Assembly (NCBI GenBank): GCA_000494185.1
Contig: AWOC01000002.1
Span: 16,798 to 48,186 of the forward strand
Reading direction: 5' to 3'
Length of the DNA: 31,389 nucleotides
Origin: Candidatus Calditenuaceae archaeon JGI OTU-3
GTDB taxonomy: Archaea; Thermoproteota; Nitrososphaeria_A; Caldarchaeales; Calditenuaceae
Under the pieces are notes generated by a model that made no database searches, was not told the origin of the DNA, and saw nothing but the letters and a program-made list of their open reading frames with translations. The number at the start of each line of letters is the position of its first letter. Within the stretch, counting starts at the first letter, position 1. Both the position numbers and the translations under genes were made by a program. Positions 7,364 to 14,637 of the stretch are shown here, one piece after another.

Positions 7364-7367
7364 GCCC

Positions 7368-8330
7368 TTGAGCGGCTCCCAAGCCGAATACAGATCCACT
7401 CTCTTGGGCAGAGACCTGGTGAGCTGTCGCGACCTAAGCCTTCGAGAGGTTTCCGAGATATTCAGCCTAGCTAACCAGCTCGTCAGAGGCGAGCTGAGGC
7501 TTGACTCGGCGTTAGCAGGCAAGAAAGTCGCCCTGCTTTTCACAGAGCCCTCGACAAGGACCTTCCAGAGCTTCTACATGGCTGCCAAGACTCTGGGCGC
7601 TGAGGTCATGTCCATCTCGGACCCGTCCGTCTCCTCCATGGCCAAGGGAGAGTCGCTCTACGACACTGTGAAGATGCTGGAGCTGTATGGGGCGGGCTGT
7701 ATAGTACTTAGGCACCCGGCCCGGGGCGCGGCCAAGTTCGCGGCGGAATCGGCCTCGATCCCAATAATAAACGCCGGTAGCGGGAGCCAGGAGCACCCTA
7801 CACAGGCCCTCATCGACGTCTTCACGATTTGGAGGAAGAGGGGCAGTGTGGACGGATTAAGGATAGGGATGCTCGGCGACCTCAGATACTCTCGGACGAT
7901 ACCCTCCCTCTGCCAGCTCCTCTCGCTTTATAGAGGGGTCGAGATCTACTTCATGGCTCCACAGATCCTCCAGGTGAGAAGGGAGGTCGAGATATACCTG
8001 CAGGAGAACGGCGTAACATTCGCAAAAATCGACGAGTCTGAAGAGATGAAGGGCGTCCTGCCCCGTCTAGACGTACTCTATGTGACTAGAATTCAGAAGG
8101 AGAGGTTCCCCGACCCCACAGAGTACGAGAAGGTGCGCGGATCCTACGTAGTAGACGCCTCCACGCTCTCCAACTGTAGGAGCGACATCGGTATAATGCA
8201 TCCACTACCCCGCGTAGACGAGTTGTCGCCCGAGATTGACTCCACGCCAAACGCCTGGTACTTTGAGCAGGCGGGCTATGGTGTCCCGATCAGGACAGCA
8301 CTACTCTACCTCATAATGGGTGGTAAATGA
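7368..8330 (+). CDS. pyrB: Aspartate carbamoyltransferase catalytic chain
   Basis: Catalyses carbamoyl phosphate + L-aspartate to N-carbamoyl-L-aspartate, the first committed step of pyrimidine synthesis. From TTG 7368 the protein has 320 residues. The carbamoyl-phosphate site is FTEPSTRTFQSF with STRT at residues 62-65. Further motifs are SMAKGESLYDT (the 80s-loop Ser/Lys), a VLRHP segment, GSGSQEHPTQALID, a GDLRYSRT segment, VTRIQKERF (aspartate-binding Arg) and MHPLPRVDEL. The residues that matter for catalysis all look intact. It overlaps the regulatory-chain gene by ATGA (8327-8330), so translation is probably coupled and the product should assemble into an allosteric c6r6-type holoenzyme. 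An alternative internal start is TTG 7404, which lacks a ribosome-binding site. Confidence 0.95.
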   Translation: MSGSQAEYRSTLLGRDLVSCRDLSLREVSEIFSLANQLVRGELRLDSALAGKKVALLFTEPSTRTFQSFYMAAKTLGAEVMSISDPSVSSMAKGESLYDTVKMLELYGAGCIVLRHPARGAAKFAAESASIPIINAGSGSQEHPTQALIDVFTIWRKRGSVDGLRIGMLGDLRYSRTIPSLCQLLSLYRGVEIYFMAPQILQVRREVEIYLQENGVTFAKIDESEEMKGVLPRLDVLYVTRIQKERFPDPTEYEKVRGSYVVDASTLSNCRSDIGIMHPLPRVDELSPEIDSTPNAWYFEQAGYGVPIRTALLYLIMGGK

Positions 8331-8800
8331 TGGACGAGTCGCTCTTAGTCAGAAAGATTGACTGGGGGACGGTTCTAGACCATATTCCGGCGTGGCAGGC
8401 CGACCGGGTTGTCAAGCTCCTCAGCTTGGAGCATCTCAAGAGGGATCAGGACGTATCGCTCATAGTGCTGCAGAATGTGCCCAGCAAGAAGCTTGGCAGG
8501 AAAGACATGGTTAAGCTATACCACTACATGGTGAGCAGGGAGGAGGCCGGCATACTCGCCCTCATATTCCCCAGCATAACAATAAACTACATAAGGGACT
8601 GGAGAGTCGAGAAGGAGAGGCCAGGCATCCCCGAGAGGATCGTCGGCAGGATTCGGTGTCCCGAGACGAGCTGCGTAACCAACCTGGCCCGCGAGCCAGT
8701 CTCGCCAAAGTTCACGGTTCTCCAGAAGTACGGATTCATACAATGTATGTACTGCGACACGCTCCTAGAAATAGAGAGGATACCTGACTACCTAGTCTGA
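8327..8800 (+). CDS. pyrI: Aspartate carbamoyltransferase regulatory chain
   Basis: The 157-residue regulatory subunit of aspartate transcarbamylase, which binds nucleotide effectors and bridges catalytic trimers. The N-terminal allosteric domain has GTVLDHIPAWQADRVVKLL (14-32), a PSKKLGRKDMVKL stretch that includes effector-site lysines, and a YIRDWRV strand. The C-terminal zinc domain has four Cys in the expected CPETSC...CMYC arrangement (C111, C116, C140, C143). ATG 8327 overlaps the pyrB stop by 4 nt. A second Met directly follows the first. The dihydroorotase gene follows after 13 nt, completing a pyrB-pyrI-pyrC operon like those of other archaea. Confidence 0.95.
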   Translation: MMDESLLVRKIDWGTVLDHIPAWQADRVVKLLSLEHLKRDQDVSLIVLQNVPSKKLGRKDMVKLYHYMVSREEAGILALIFPSITINYIRDWRVEKERPGIPERIVGRIRCPETSCVTNLAREPVSPKFTVLQKYGFIQCMYCDTLLEIERIPDYLV

Positions 8801-8813
8801 GCGGGCCAGCCTA

Positions 8814-9785
8814 GTGGTCGAGATGTGGCGGCGAATAGATCCCCACGTACACTGCAGGGACTGGAACGAGGCCTACAAGGCAACGATAAAGGAGGTGATG
8901 GACCTATCGAGGAGTCAAGGGGTCGCCGCTGTCTTCGACATGCCGAATACCGATCCGCCGATACTCGGACCAAGCGAGGTCGAGGCGAGGCTGGAGACGG
9001 CTAAAGCCGAGGGGGTCGATGAAGGCTACTACCTATACGTGGCGGCCACTGCAAATGAGGCTCAACTAGAGAGGGCTGTTGAGGCGGTCCGAGGGAATAG
9101 GCGGGTCGTTGGGCTGAAGATGTATACAGCCCCGATGAAGGGGCTGGAGGTCGATACGCTCGAGAAGCAGGCGTGGGTCTACAAAACCCTGTCCGAGCTT
9201 AGATACGACAAAGTACTGGCTGTGCACTGTGAGAAGGCTCAGCTCTTAAGGCCGGAGTTGTGGGACCCCTCAAGACCGTGGAGCTGGGGAGAAGCGAGGC
9301 CTCCAGAAGCAGAGATAGAGGCAGTAAGGGATCAGATCATGCTTGTTGAGCGGTATGACTTTGCTGGAACGCTCTACATCGTCCATACAAGTACTCCAGG
9401 CGCCGTTGGCCTTGTTGAGGAGGCGAGGGAGCGCGGGTTCAGGGTTGTCTGCGGAGTAACTCCTCACCACCTTATGCTATCCCTCGAGGACATGGCTAGG
9501 GCCGGCGGTGTGGCTCTTAAGGTCAATCCGCCACTAAGGGATAAGCGGATGGTTGAGGGTCTCGTTGACCTAGTTGTTCGGGGTAGCGTAAATTTCTTGG
9601 AGACCGACCACGCGCCCCACGCCGCTTGGGAGAAGTATGGTCCTCCATACATGTCCGGCGTCAGGAGCCTAGAGCTTTATCAGAGGTGCGTGGACTGGCT
9701 TCTCAGCCGTGGGGCCTCGGAGAGGCTCCTGAGAGAAATGACCTACAACAACGTCAAGAGGGTTTTCCCGGTGGTTGAGGAGTAG
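8814..9785 (+). CDS. pyrC: Dihydroorotase (short form)
   Basis: A metal-dependent amidohydrolase that cyclises N-carbamoyl-L-aspartate to dihydroorotate. Metal ligands are HVH at residues 11 and 13, VHCEK with the third His (about 142-146), VHTSTPG with the fourth His (about 189-195), and the catalytic Asp in ETDHAPH (about 263-269). GLKMYTAP near 102-109 contains a Lys where many amidohydrolases have a metal-bridging residue. At 323 residues it is roughly 100 shorter than type I dihydroorotases, mainly because it starts almost directly at the HVH strand and lacks the N-terminal beta-sandwich. The start is GTG 8814 or ATG 8823. Operon context (pyrBI) favours dihydroorotase over hydantoinase. 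The 3' end overlaps the convergent neighbour by 32 bp. Confidence 0.92.
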   Translation: MVEMWRRIDPHVHCRDWNEAYKATIKEVMDLSRSQGVAAVFDMPNTDPPILGPSEVEARLETAKAEGVDEGYYLYVAATANEAQLERAVEAVRGNRRVVGLKMYTAPMKGLEVDTLEKQAWVYKTLSELRYDKVLAVHCEKAQLLRPELWDPSRPWSWGEARPPEAEIEAVRDQIMLVERYDFAGTLYIVHTSTPGAVGLVEEARERGFRVVCGVTPHHLMLSLEDMARAGGVALKVNPPLRDKRMVEGLVDLVVRGSVNFLETDHAPHAAWEKYGPPYMSGVRSLELYQRCVDWLLSRGASERLLREMTYNNVKRVFPVVEE

Positions 9786-10608
9786 TTCGTGTGAGGGCTA
9801 GCCTCCTCGAGGCCTCCTCATGCCTCTTGCACAGCTTGCCGCTGGCTAGCTGGGCCAGGATCAACTCCTCCTGGGTGTGGGCGTTATAGAGCCTACACAG
9901 CCTGTCGCTGCAGAATGGCTCGCCAGTCAGGTGGTAGAAAACGGCCTGTAGCACATAGCCCTTCACAACCTCGGTTAGGCGCTCGTCACCATACCTAATC
10001 GCTCCGATCCTCCTTCTCTCACTCTCAAGAAACAGGCTCTGAAGGTCAGGTCTTCTGAAAAACTGTAGCTTGAGGTAGGTACGCGGCTCGAGGGCTGGGG
10101 CCTCAATTATCCCCGCTATAGAGATTAAGGCCGGGTCGCCTAGTATGATGGTCCTCGCGTGTGCCCGCCCCTCCTCAGGCTCTCTCGTAACAAGCAGCCT
10201 CGACGTCAGGACTATGTGTTGCATAGTGTAGCGCCTCTCCTCTCGAGGTATAAGGGACCGCAGTATCTCCTGAAAGGAGTATCCTTCATACGCCACGCCC
10301 AGCAGCGTCATTGAGCGGTCAAAAATCGTCCTCTCCTCGTAGCGGACCTCTCCGGGCAGGGGGTCGTCAACCGTCTTACAGCTCATGGGGTCGAGTAGCC
10401 TAGATGAAGCGAGGCAATGGGCTATCCATCGCGGATCGGCGCCCCAAGCGTTGACTGCATGGCTCAGAAACTCGTCGCGATTCTCGACGACCGCGAAGGG
10501 GAAGACTTCCTTCACATGGTCAGCGACCTCCTCGATCCTTATGGGTCCGAGCCGCTGGTCGTTATAGAGGGCAATCCTGTGGCCCGTGACGGTTGACGGC
10601 GGCGTCAA
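9754..10608 (-). CDS. Conserved archaeal protein of unknown function (DUF6775-like)
   Basis: I do not know a function for this 284-residue protein. It is soluble and has no signal peptide or membrane segment. Features that look conserved are an acidic N-terminal strand (IALYNDQ), RRYTMQHIVLTSRLLVTREPEE, ARTIILGDPALISIAGIIEAPA (two halves around residue 165-175), YVLQAVFYHLTGEPFC and CRLYNAHTQEELILAQL, then a terminal CKRH. The Cys/His-rich C-terminus (FCSDRLCRLYNAHTQEEL, CKRHEE) suggests a metal site. The pattern recalls the archaeal DUF6775 family, though I could not check this. TTG 10608 is the only clear start and follows the thi4 stop by 14 nt, so it is probably co-transcribed with thi4 and may serve thiamine or metal metabolism (inference). 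Its 3' end overlaps pyrC by 32 bp. Confidence 0.7.
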   Translation of the reverse strand: MTPPSTVTGHRIALYNDQRLGPIRIEEVADHVKEVFPFAVVENRDEFLSHAVNAWGADPRWIAHCLASSRLLDPMSCKTVDDPLPGEVRYEERTIFDRSMTLLGVAYEGYSFQEILRSLIPREERRYTMQHIVLTSRLLVTREPEEGRAHARTIILGDPALISIAGIIEAPALEPRTYLKLQFFRRPDLQSLFLESERRRIGAIRYGDERLTEVVKGYVLQAVFYHLTGEPFCSDRLCRLYNAHTQEELILAQLASGKLCKRHEEASRRLALTRTTPQPPGKPS

Positions 10609-10622
10609 AGATTGTTTTGATC

Positions 10623-11417
10623 CTACGTCACGGCCTCAAGCTTCTCGAGCTCTTCGAGCGCGACCTCGGCAGCCCTCTTCCCCGAGAGGAGCATAGCGCC
10701 GAACGTTGGCCCCATTCGTGGCAACCCATATGTCTCGACGACGGCCATCCCCGCGACTATCAGGCCCGGAAATACTACGCCAGTGTGCTCGACTACGGCG
10801 TCCTCGGACCTCTCGACCCACATGGCGCCCATGCCCCTCGTCTTAAGCAGGCCACGAGCTTCAAGCCTCTTGACCGCGGCTGCATCATGGCCGGAGGCGT
10901 CGATCACCAGCTTAGACTCCAGCGCTATGGGGTCGACGCAGGTGATCTGTCTCGGCAGCCCCTCAACAGGAGTCCAGTTCACGACGACTCCCCTGACTAC
11001 ACCTTCCCTGATAACGAGGTCGTCGAGCTTTGTTAAATTGAGGAATCTTACGCCGGCATCGCAGGCCGCTGCAATCAGCTTGGAGCATGCATGGGGTCCG
11101 TGCGCCACATAGAGGCCTTCGACGAACTTCTCATATGGCACGCCAAGCTCGTCCAGCACCTTCTGGGCCGGTGCCCTGAAGGTCACGGGGTTCATTAGGT
11201 AACCCCCGATCCAGAATCCTCCGCCGAGATAGTTGTTCTGCTCGATCACGAGAACCTTGACACCCCGCCTCGCCAACTCCCTGCTTGCCATGAGTCCTGC
11301 CGGGCCGGCGCCCACAACTATTACGTCACTCCGCGAATACTCGCCAAACATTTCTAGAAAAGTGGTGGCTATCGCCCTCGTGATCTCTGACTCTCCCACC
11401 TTGCTAAAGAGGCTCAC
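10623..11417 (-). CDS. thi4: Thi4-family thiazole synthase, Cys-type
   Basis: Makes the thiazole precursor ADP-thiazole from NAD and glycine for thiamine synthesis. From GTG 11417 it has 264 residues, the usual archaeal length. It carries a dinucleotide site [17 protein letters not shown] (32-48), [16 protein letters not shown], a [15 protein letters not shown] segment, [21 protein letters not shown] with Cys160, [11 protein letters not shown] and the C-terminal [20 protein letters not shown]. Cys160 aligns with the sulfur-donating Cys of yeast THI4 (CCMDP), where methanogen enzymes have His, so it may be a suicide-type enzyme. The frame runs on to ATG 11585, but that would overlap the divergent PCNA gene. 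A TATA box 24-32 nt before GTG 11417 settles the start. The conserved unknown gene follows at 14 nt. Confidence 0.92.
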   Translation of the reverse strand: MSLFSKVGESEITRAIATTFLEMFGEYSRSDVIVVGAGPAGLMASRELARRGVKVLVIEQNNYLGGGFWIGGYLMNPVTFRAPAQKVLDELGVPYEKFVEGLYVAHGPHACSKLIAAACDAGVRFLNLTKLDDLVIREGVVRGVVVNWTPVEGLPRQITCVDPIALESKLVIDASGHDAAAVKRLEARGLLKTRGMGAMWVERSEDAVVEHTGVVFPGLIVAGMAVVETYGLPRMGPTFGAMLLSGKRAAEVALEELEKLEAVT

Positions 11418-11440
11418 ATAGCAAATCTTGTGGGGAGGAG

Positions 11441-11449
11441 ATAATAAAT
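11441..11449 (-). promoter_or_regulatory. TATA box of thi4
   Basis: The minus strand reads ATTTATTAT here, about 27 nt before GTG 11417. This implies a leaderless transcript and excludes the longer frame starting at 11585. Confidence 0.55.
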
Positions 11450-11517
11450 CACCATATAAGCGGGTTATAGCTTCTGGAGGTATGGCGGCAATATCCCCTC
11501 TGAGAGCCTCCTCACAT

Positions 11518-11556
11518 GCTTTATAAGGCTCGACGGCTCCTCGAGAGTTAGGGTGG
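11518..11556 (+). promoter_or_regulatory. Promoter and ribosome-binding site of pcn
   Basis: GCTTTATAAGG at 11518-11528 is a TATA box predicting transcription from about 11550. GGGTGG at 11551-11556 lies 6 nt before ATG 11563 and can serve as ribosome-binding site. Confidence 0.5.
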
Positions 11557-11562
11557 ACCAGA

Positions 11563-12318
11563 ATGTTTACGATGCGGCTTCCCAACGCTGACTATGCGGC
11601 AGACCTCTTTAAGGCCGTAGCGGCGGTCGTAGACGAGGCCTCCTTCAAGGTTACGAGCGACTCGATCAGACTCGTCTCCATGGACCCGGCCCACGTGAGC
11701 CTCGTCGACTTTGAGCTGCGGAGAGAGGCTGCAGAGGAATTCGTGGCAGACAAGGAGACCGAGATGACGGTCAACCTCCAGGAACTTCTCAAGTTCCTGA
11801 AGCGCGCTAAAAAGGGCGAGACTCTAACACTCACATACGATGAGGAGAAGCGGAAGCTCAGCATTATTCTCACAGACCCCACCAAGTCGAGGGAGAGGAG
11901 ATACCAGCTGAACACGCTGGAGCCCCTGGCCGGGGCTACATCCTCACCTAAGCTCGCCTTTGAGGCGCGTGCAAGGGTCAACTCAGAAGCTCTATGGGAG
12001 GCCGTCGAAGACGCTAGCCTCGTCTCCGACTCAGTCAAGATAACCATTCAGCCCACGGCCGTGATTCTCGTGGCGAAGGGGGACATGGGAGTCGTAGAGA
12101 ACAGGCTCTCAAAGGACGGCGCTATGGTTTACGAGATCGAGTCTTCTGGCGAGGTGACCGCCAGCTTCAGTCTCGCCTACCTCGAGCGGATAGTGAAGCC
12201 CGGTAAGGACCTCTCGGACGAGACCGGAATACAGCTCAGCACCAACAAACCGATCAAGCTTTCATTCACCCTCCCGGCCGGGAGGCTCGAGTACCTGATA
12301 GCCCCGCGGCTCGAGTAG
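11563..12318 (+). CDS. pcn: DNA polymerase sliding clamp PCNA
   Basis: A 251-residue ring-forming processivity factor for DNA polymerase, FEN1, ligase and other replication proteins, found in the cytosol at replication forks. The N-terminal domain shows [21 protein letters not shown] and [37 protein letters not shown] precedes the interdomain connector around [10 protein letters not shown]. The second domain has [23 protein letters not shown]. The end reads [20 protein letters not shown], the C-terminal beta strand and IAP segment used by PIP-box partners. Full length is normal, and only one PCNA gene is present here, so homotrimer versus heterotrimer cannot be judged. It is divergent from thi4 and convergent with the Trm14-like gene, with 5 nt between the stops. 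Confidence 0.97.
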   Translation: MFTMRLPNADYAADLFKAVAAVVDEASFKVTSDSIRLVSMDPAHVSLVDFELRREAAEEFVADKETEMTVNLQELLKFLKRAKKGETLTLTYDEEKRKLSIILTDPTKSRERRYQLNTLEPLAGATSSPKLAFEARARVNSEALWEAVEDASLVSDSVKITIQPTAVILVAKGDMGVVENRLSKDGAMVYEIESSGEVTASFSLAYLERIVKPGKDLSDETGIQLSTNKPIKLSFTLPAGRLEYLIAPRLE

Positions 12319-12323
12319 GGGCG

Positions 12324-13457
12324 CTACTGTTCGGCGCATATTATGTGTGCCGAAATGGAGCCGAGGACTATGCTTCTCTCCGAGACAGCGGTCCAGCCGG
12401 CCCTCTCTAAGGCCCTCTGAGCGACGACTGGCTTGCTCACGATAAGGGTTATTCTGCAGCCCGGCGCTGCGCGCCTGATGGCTGTGAAGGCCTTGTAGTA
12501 GAATTCTTCGGGGTTACTCAGCCCCATCCTCACCCCGAAGGGCGGATTGAAGACGGCCTTATCCACGTGCCAATCCACGTATCTCTCCAGCCTCGTGGCA
12601 TCCCCAAGCATGAACCTTACGCAGCCCTCAAGCCCCGCCCTCTTAAGATTCGCCTCGGAGGCCTCTACCGATTTCGGGGAAGCATCGAGACCAGCTATTT
12701 CTAATCGGTGCGGCTCTTTCTCCTCTGACTCAAGTCTCTCCCTAACTCTCCGCAACATCTCTTTGTCAAAGAAGATGAGCCTCTCCATTGCTAGGTCCCG
12801 TCTCCTCAGACCTACGTGGATGTGTAGGGCTTTAAGCGCCGCCTCGATAGGTATGGTTCCTGAGCCACAGAAGGGGTCCAGCAGGCTCTCGCTAGGCCTC
12901 CACTCGGCTATCGAGAGCATCGCGGCCGCCACCGTTGGGCTGAGGCCAGATCTATGGTACCTCACCCTGTAGTATCTCCTGTGGAGCGATTCCCCCGTCG
13001 TGTTCAGTCCAAGAATGTACTCGTTTTCCCTGACTATGGCGAGTATCTCCACGTCGGGCTCGTTAAGATTCACACCGAGTCTGAAACCTGTGGCTAGCCT
13101 GTATGACTCTATCACACCTCTCCCCACCGCGGCCGCCACGTCGAGGCTTGTGAAATCGTGGACGCCGCTCCTCTTCGCCCTCACTGCGAAGCTTTGCCCC
13201 CTCCCGATAAGCCCAGTAAAATCCACATTTCTCGCGGCTCGCTCGATCTCCTCAACCCGCCCGAAAAATCCTCTATCTAGCATTAAGTAGACCTTATTTA
13301 TTGTCCGCGCCGCGTAGTTGACTACAGCGCACCCCTCCGTCGACGAGTCGAAGAAGACCTTAGCCACATCAACCTCGACGGGAACCCCTATCAGCTGCCC
13401 AACCTCCGCGGCCGCCACATCCTCTAGTCCGTGAATCGTCGTAGCGAAGAACTTCAT
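12324..13457 (-). CDS. THUMP-domain tRNA (guanine-N2) methyltransferase, Trm14-like
   Basis: A 377-residue SAM enzyme with an N-terminal ferredoxin-like/THUMP RNA-binding region (about 1-150; FFATTIHGLEDVAAAEV, FTGLIGRGQSFAVRAKRSG) and a C-terminal Rossmann domain. The Rossmann part has LLDPFCGSGTIPIEAAL (motif I, from residue 192) and the target-base motif NPPFG (304-308), typical of N2-guanine methyltransferases. Size and architecture match archaeal Trm14, which makes m2G6 in tRNA, but other THUMP-NPPF enzymes with a different target position cannot be excluded. The frame extends to 13520, but ATG 13457 begins the conserved part (MKFFATTIHG). A minus-strand TATA-like AATATTATC at 13499-13491 would place the transcript start about 10 nt before this ATG. 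Confidence 0.88.
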   Translation of the reverse strand: MKFFATTIHGLEDVAAAEVGQLIGVPVEVDVAKVFFDSSTEGCAVVNYAARTINKVYLMLDRGFFGRVEEIERAARNVDFTGLIGRGQSFAVRAKRSGVHDFTSLDVAAAVGRGVIESYRLATGFRLGVNLNEPDVEILAIVRENEYILGLNTTGESLHRRYYRVRYHRSGLSPTVAAAMLSIAEWRPSESLLDPFCGSGTIPIEAALKALHIHVGLRRRDLAMERLIFFDKEMLRRVRERLESEEKEPHRLEIAGLDASPKSVEASEANLKRAGLEGCVRFMLGDATRLERYVDWHVDKAVFNPPFGVRMGLSNPEEFYYKAFTAIRRAAPGCRITLIVSKPVVAQRALERAGWTAVSERSIVLGSISAHIICAEQ

Positions 13458-13613
13458 GGCGGCGTCCTCTAGAACTACAGGGGCGAACCGATAATATTTG
13501 GTTATACGCCGCTCTGGCACAGGGAATTCTTCGCGGGTGGTGGCTGGGAGGGCGCCTCGAGATTTTTGCTCAAGGACTATTAGGCCGCCCCTCAGTCAAT
13601 GTATGAGGGATCG

Positions 13614-14591
13614 ATGAGGTACGTGCAGCTAGGCAGGAGTGGTCTGAAGGTATCCCGCATCGGCTTAGGCGCCTGGCAGGTCGGCTCGTCCGAGTGGGGA
13701 TGGAACAAGGACTACGGTGAGAAGGACATAGTCGAGGCCATCATGAGGGCTCACGAGCTTGGGGTCAACTTTATCGATACGGCCGAGATCTATGGGGGTG
13801 GCCTTTCGGAGGTTATAGTTGGAAGGGCGGTGAAGGAGTTTAGGGATGAGGTAGTTATAGCCACGAAGGTTTGGGTTACACACCTGACCTATGATGGCGT
13901 GATAAAGGCTTGTGAGAGGAGCCTAAGTAGGCTTGGGACCGACGTCATAGATCTATACCAAGTCCACTGGCCTAACCCGCTAATACCCCTATCATCCACT
14001 ATGAGAGCGATGGAGAGGCTCGTAGAGCTGGGGAAGGTCAGGGCCATCGGTGTGAGCAACTTCTCGGTCACAAGGCTCCGGAAGGCACAGGAATGCTTAA
14101 GGAGGGAGGAAATAGTCACCAACCAGGTGAAGTACAACTTGGTCGAGAGAGGGATAGAACGCGGGCTACTCCCCTACTGCGAGCGCGAGAAAATAACCAT
14201 CATAGCCTACAGCCCACTGGCGCAAGGATTCTTGACGGCAAAGTACAGTAGCAGCAACGCGCCGCGGGACCTTGTACGAAGGATAAATCCACTCTTCGAC
14301 CCCTTGGTCCTGAGGAGGGCTGAACCCCTGTTCAAGCTCCTAATAGATATAGCGGAGAGGTGGGGAGCCTCTCCCGGACAGGTTGCGCTGGCGTGGCTCC
14401 TGAAGCGTCCAGGGGTCGTCGCGATCCCCGGAGTGAAGAATCCACAGCAGGTTGAGTCCAACGTGGCGGCCGACCGGATCGAGCTCTCGGAAGACGAGTG
14501 GGAAGCCCTGGCGCGTGAGGGGGCTAAGCTCTCCAAAAAAGGCCTTCTGCCCTACCTGAGAACGCCTCTAAGGATTATTGGGGCGGTGTGA
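13614..14591 (+). CDS. Aldo/keto reductase
   Basis: A 325-residue NADP(H)-dependent oxidoreductase with a TIM barrel. It begins MRYVQLGRSGLKVSRIGLGAW, of which the first 20 residues match the family start. The catalytic tetrad is present as D55 and Y60 (FIDTAEIYGGG), K85 (VVIATKVW) and H118 (LYQVHWPNP). Later motifs include AIGVSNFSV, NQVKYNLVERGIE, AYSPLAQGFL and the cofactor-binding AIPGVKNPQQVESNV. It resembles the YdhF/Tas-like group acting on sugars or aldehydes, and the substrate is unknown. An in-frame ATG at 13599 is possible, but ATG 13614 has a GAGG ribosome-binding sequence just upstream and matches the family start. Confidence 0.93.
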   Translation: MRYVQLGRSGLKVSRIGLGAWQVGSSEWGWNKDYGEKDIVEAIMRAHELGVNFIDTAEIYGGGLSEVIVGRAVKEFRDEVVIATKVWVTHLTYDGVIKACERSLSRLGTDVIDLYQVHWPNPLIPLSSTMRAMERLVELGKVRAIGVSNFSVTRLRKAQECLRREEIVTNQVKYNLVERGIERGLLPYCEREKITIIAYSPLAQGFLTAKYSSSNAPRDLVRRINPLFDPLVLRRAEPLFKLLIDIAERWGASPGQVALAWLLKRPGVVAIPGVKNPQQVESNVAADRIELSEDEWEALAREGAKLSKKGLLPYLRTPLRIIGAV

Positions 14592-14596
14592 GGGGA

Positions 14597-14634
14597 GATA
14601 TAAAAGCATGGGAGCGAGAAAGCGGGGTTAGAGG
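14597..14634 (+). promoter_or_regulatory. Promoter and ribosome-binding site of GRC3/Clp1-type kinase gene
   Basis: GATATAAAAG at 14597-14606 is a TATA box about 36 nt before the ATG. GAGG at 14631-14634 provides a short ribosome-binding site. Confidence 0.5.
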
Positions 14635-14637
14635 AAA

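Larger units (their letters stand above)
6984..7367. other. Intergenic region with palindromes and TATA elements before pyrB
   Basis: About 380 bases with no secure gene, and visibly more AT-rich than its neighbours. It holds an imperfect 18-bp palindrome at 7074-7091 (arms GGAGG/CCTCC around TCCGGA), a perfect 11-bp palindrome CGGTAGTACCG at 7140-7150, TATA-like CTTTAAATA at 7168-7176 and ATAATTTTTAAG at 7284-7295. I could not fit a tRNA, SRP RNA, RNase P RNA or C/D guide RNA to it. It may be a regulatory leader for the pyrimidine operon, or hold a short gene on the minus strand (separate entry). Confidence 0.5.

Noticed and set aside
11418..11585. Longer Thi4 starting at ATG 11585
   Set aside because: It would overlap the divergent PCNA start by 23 bp and add 56 residues absent from the family. 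A TATA box sits right before GTG 11417.
13458..13520. Longer Trm14-like protein from 13520
   Set aside because: The extra 21 residues precede the conserved MKFFATTIHG start and contain the probable TATA element.
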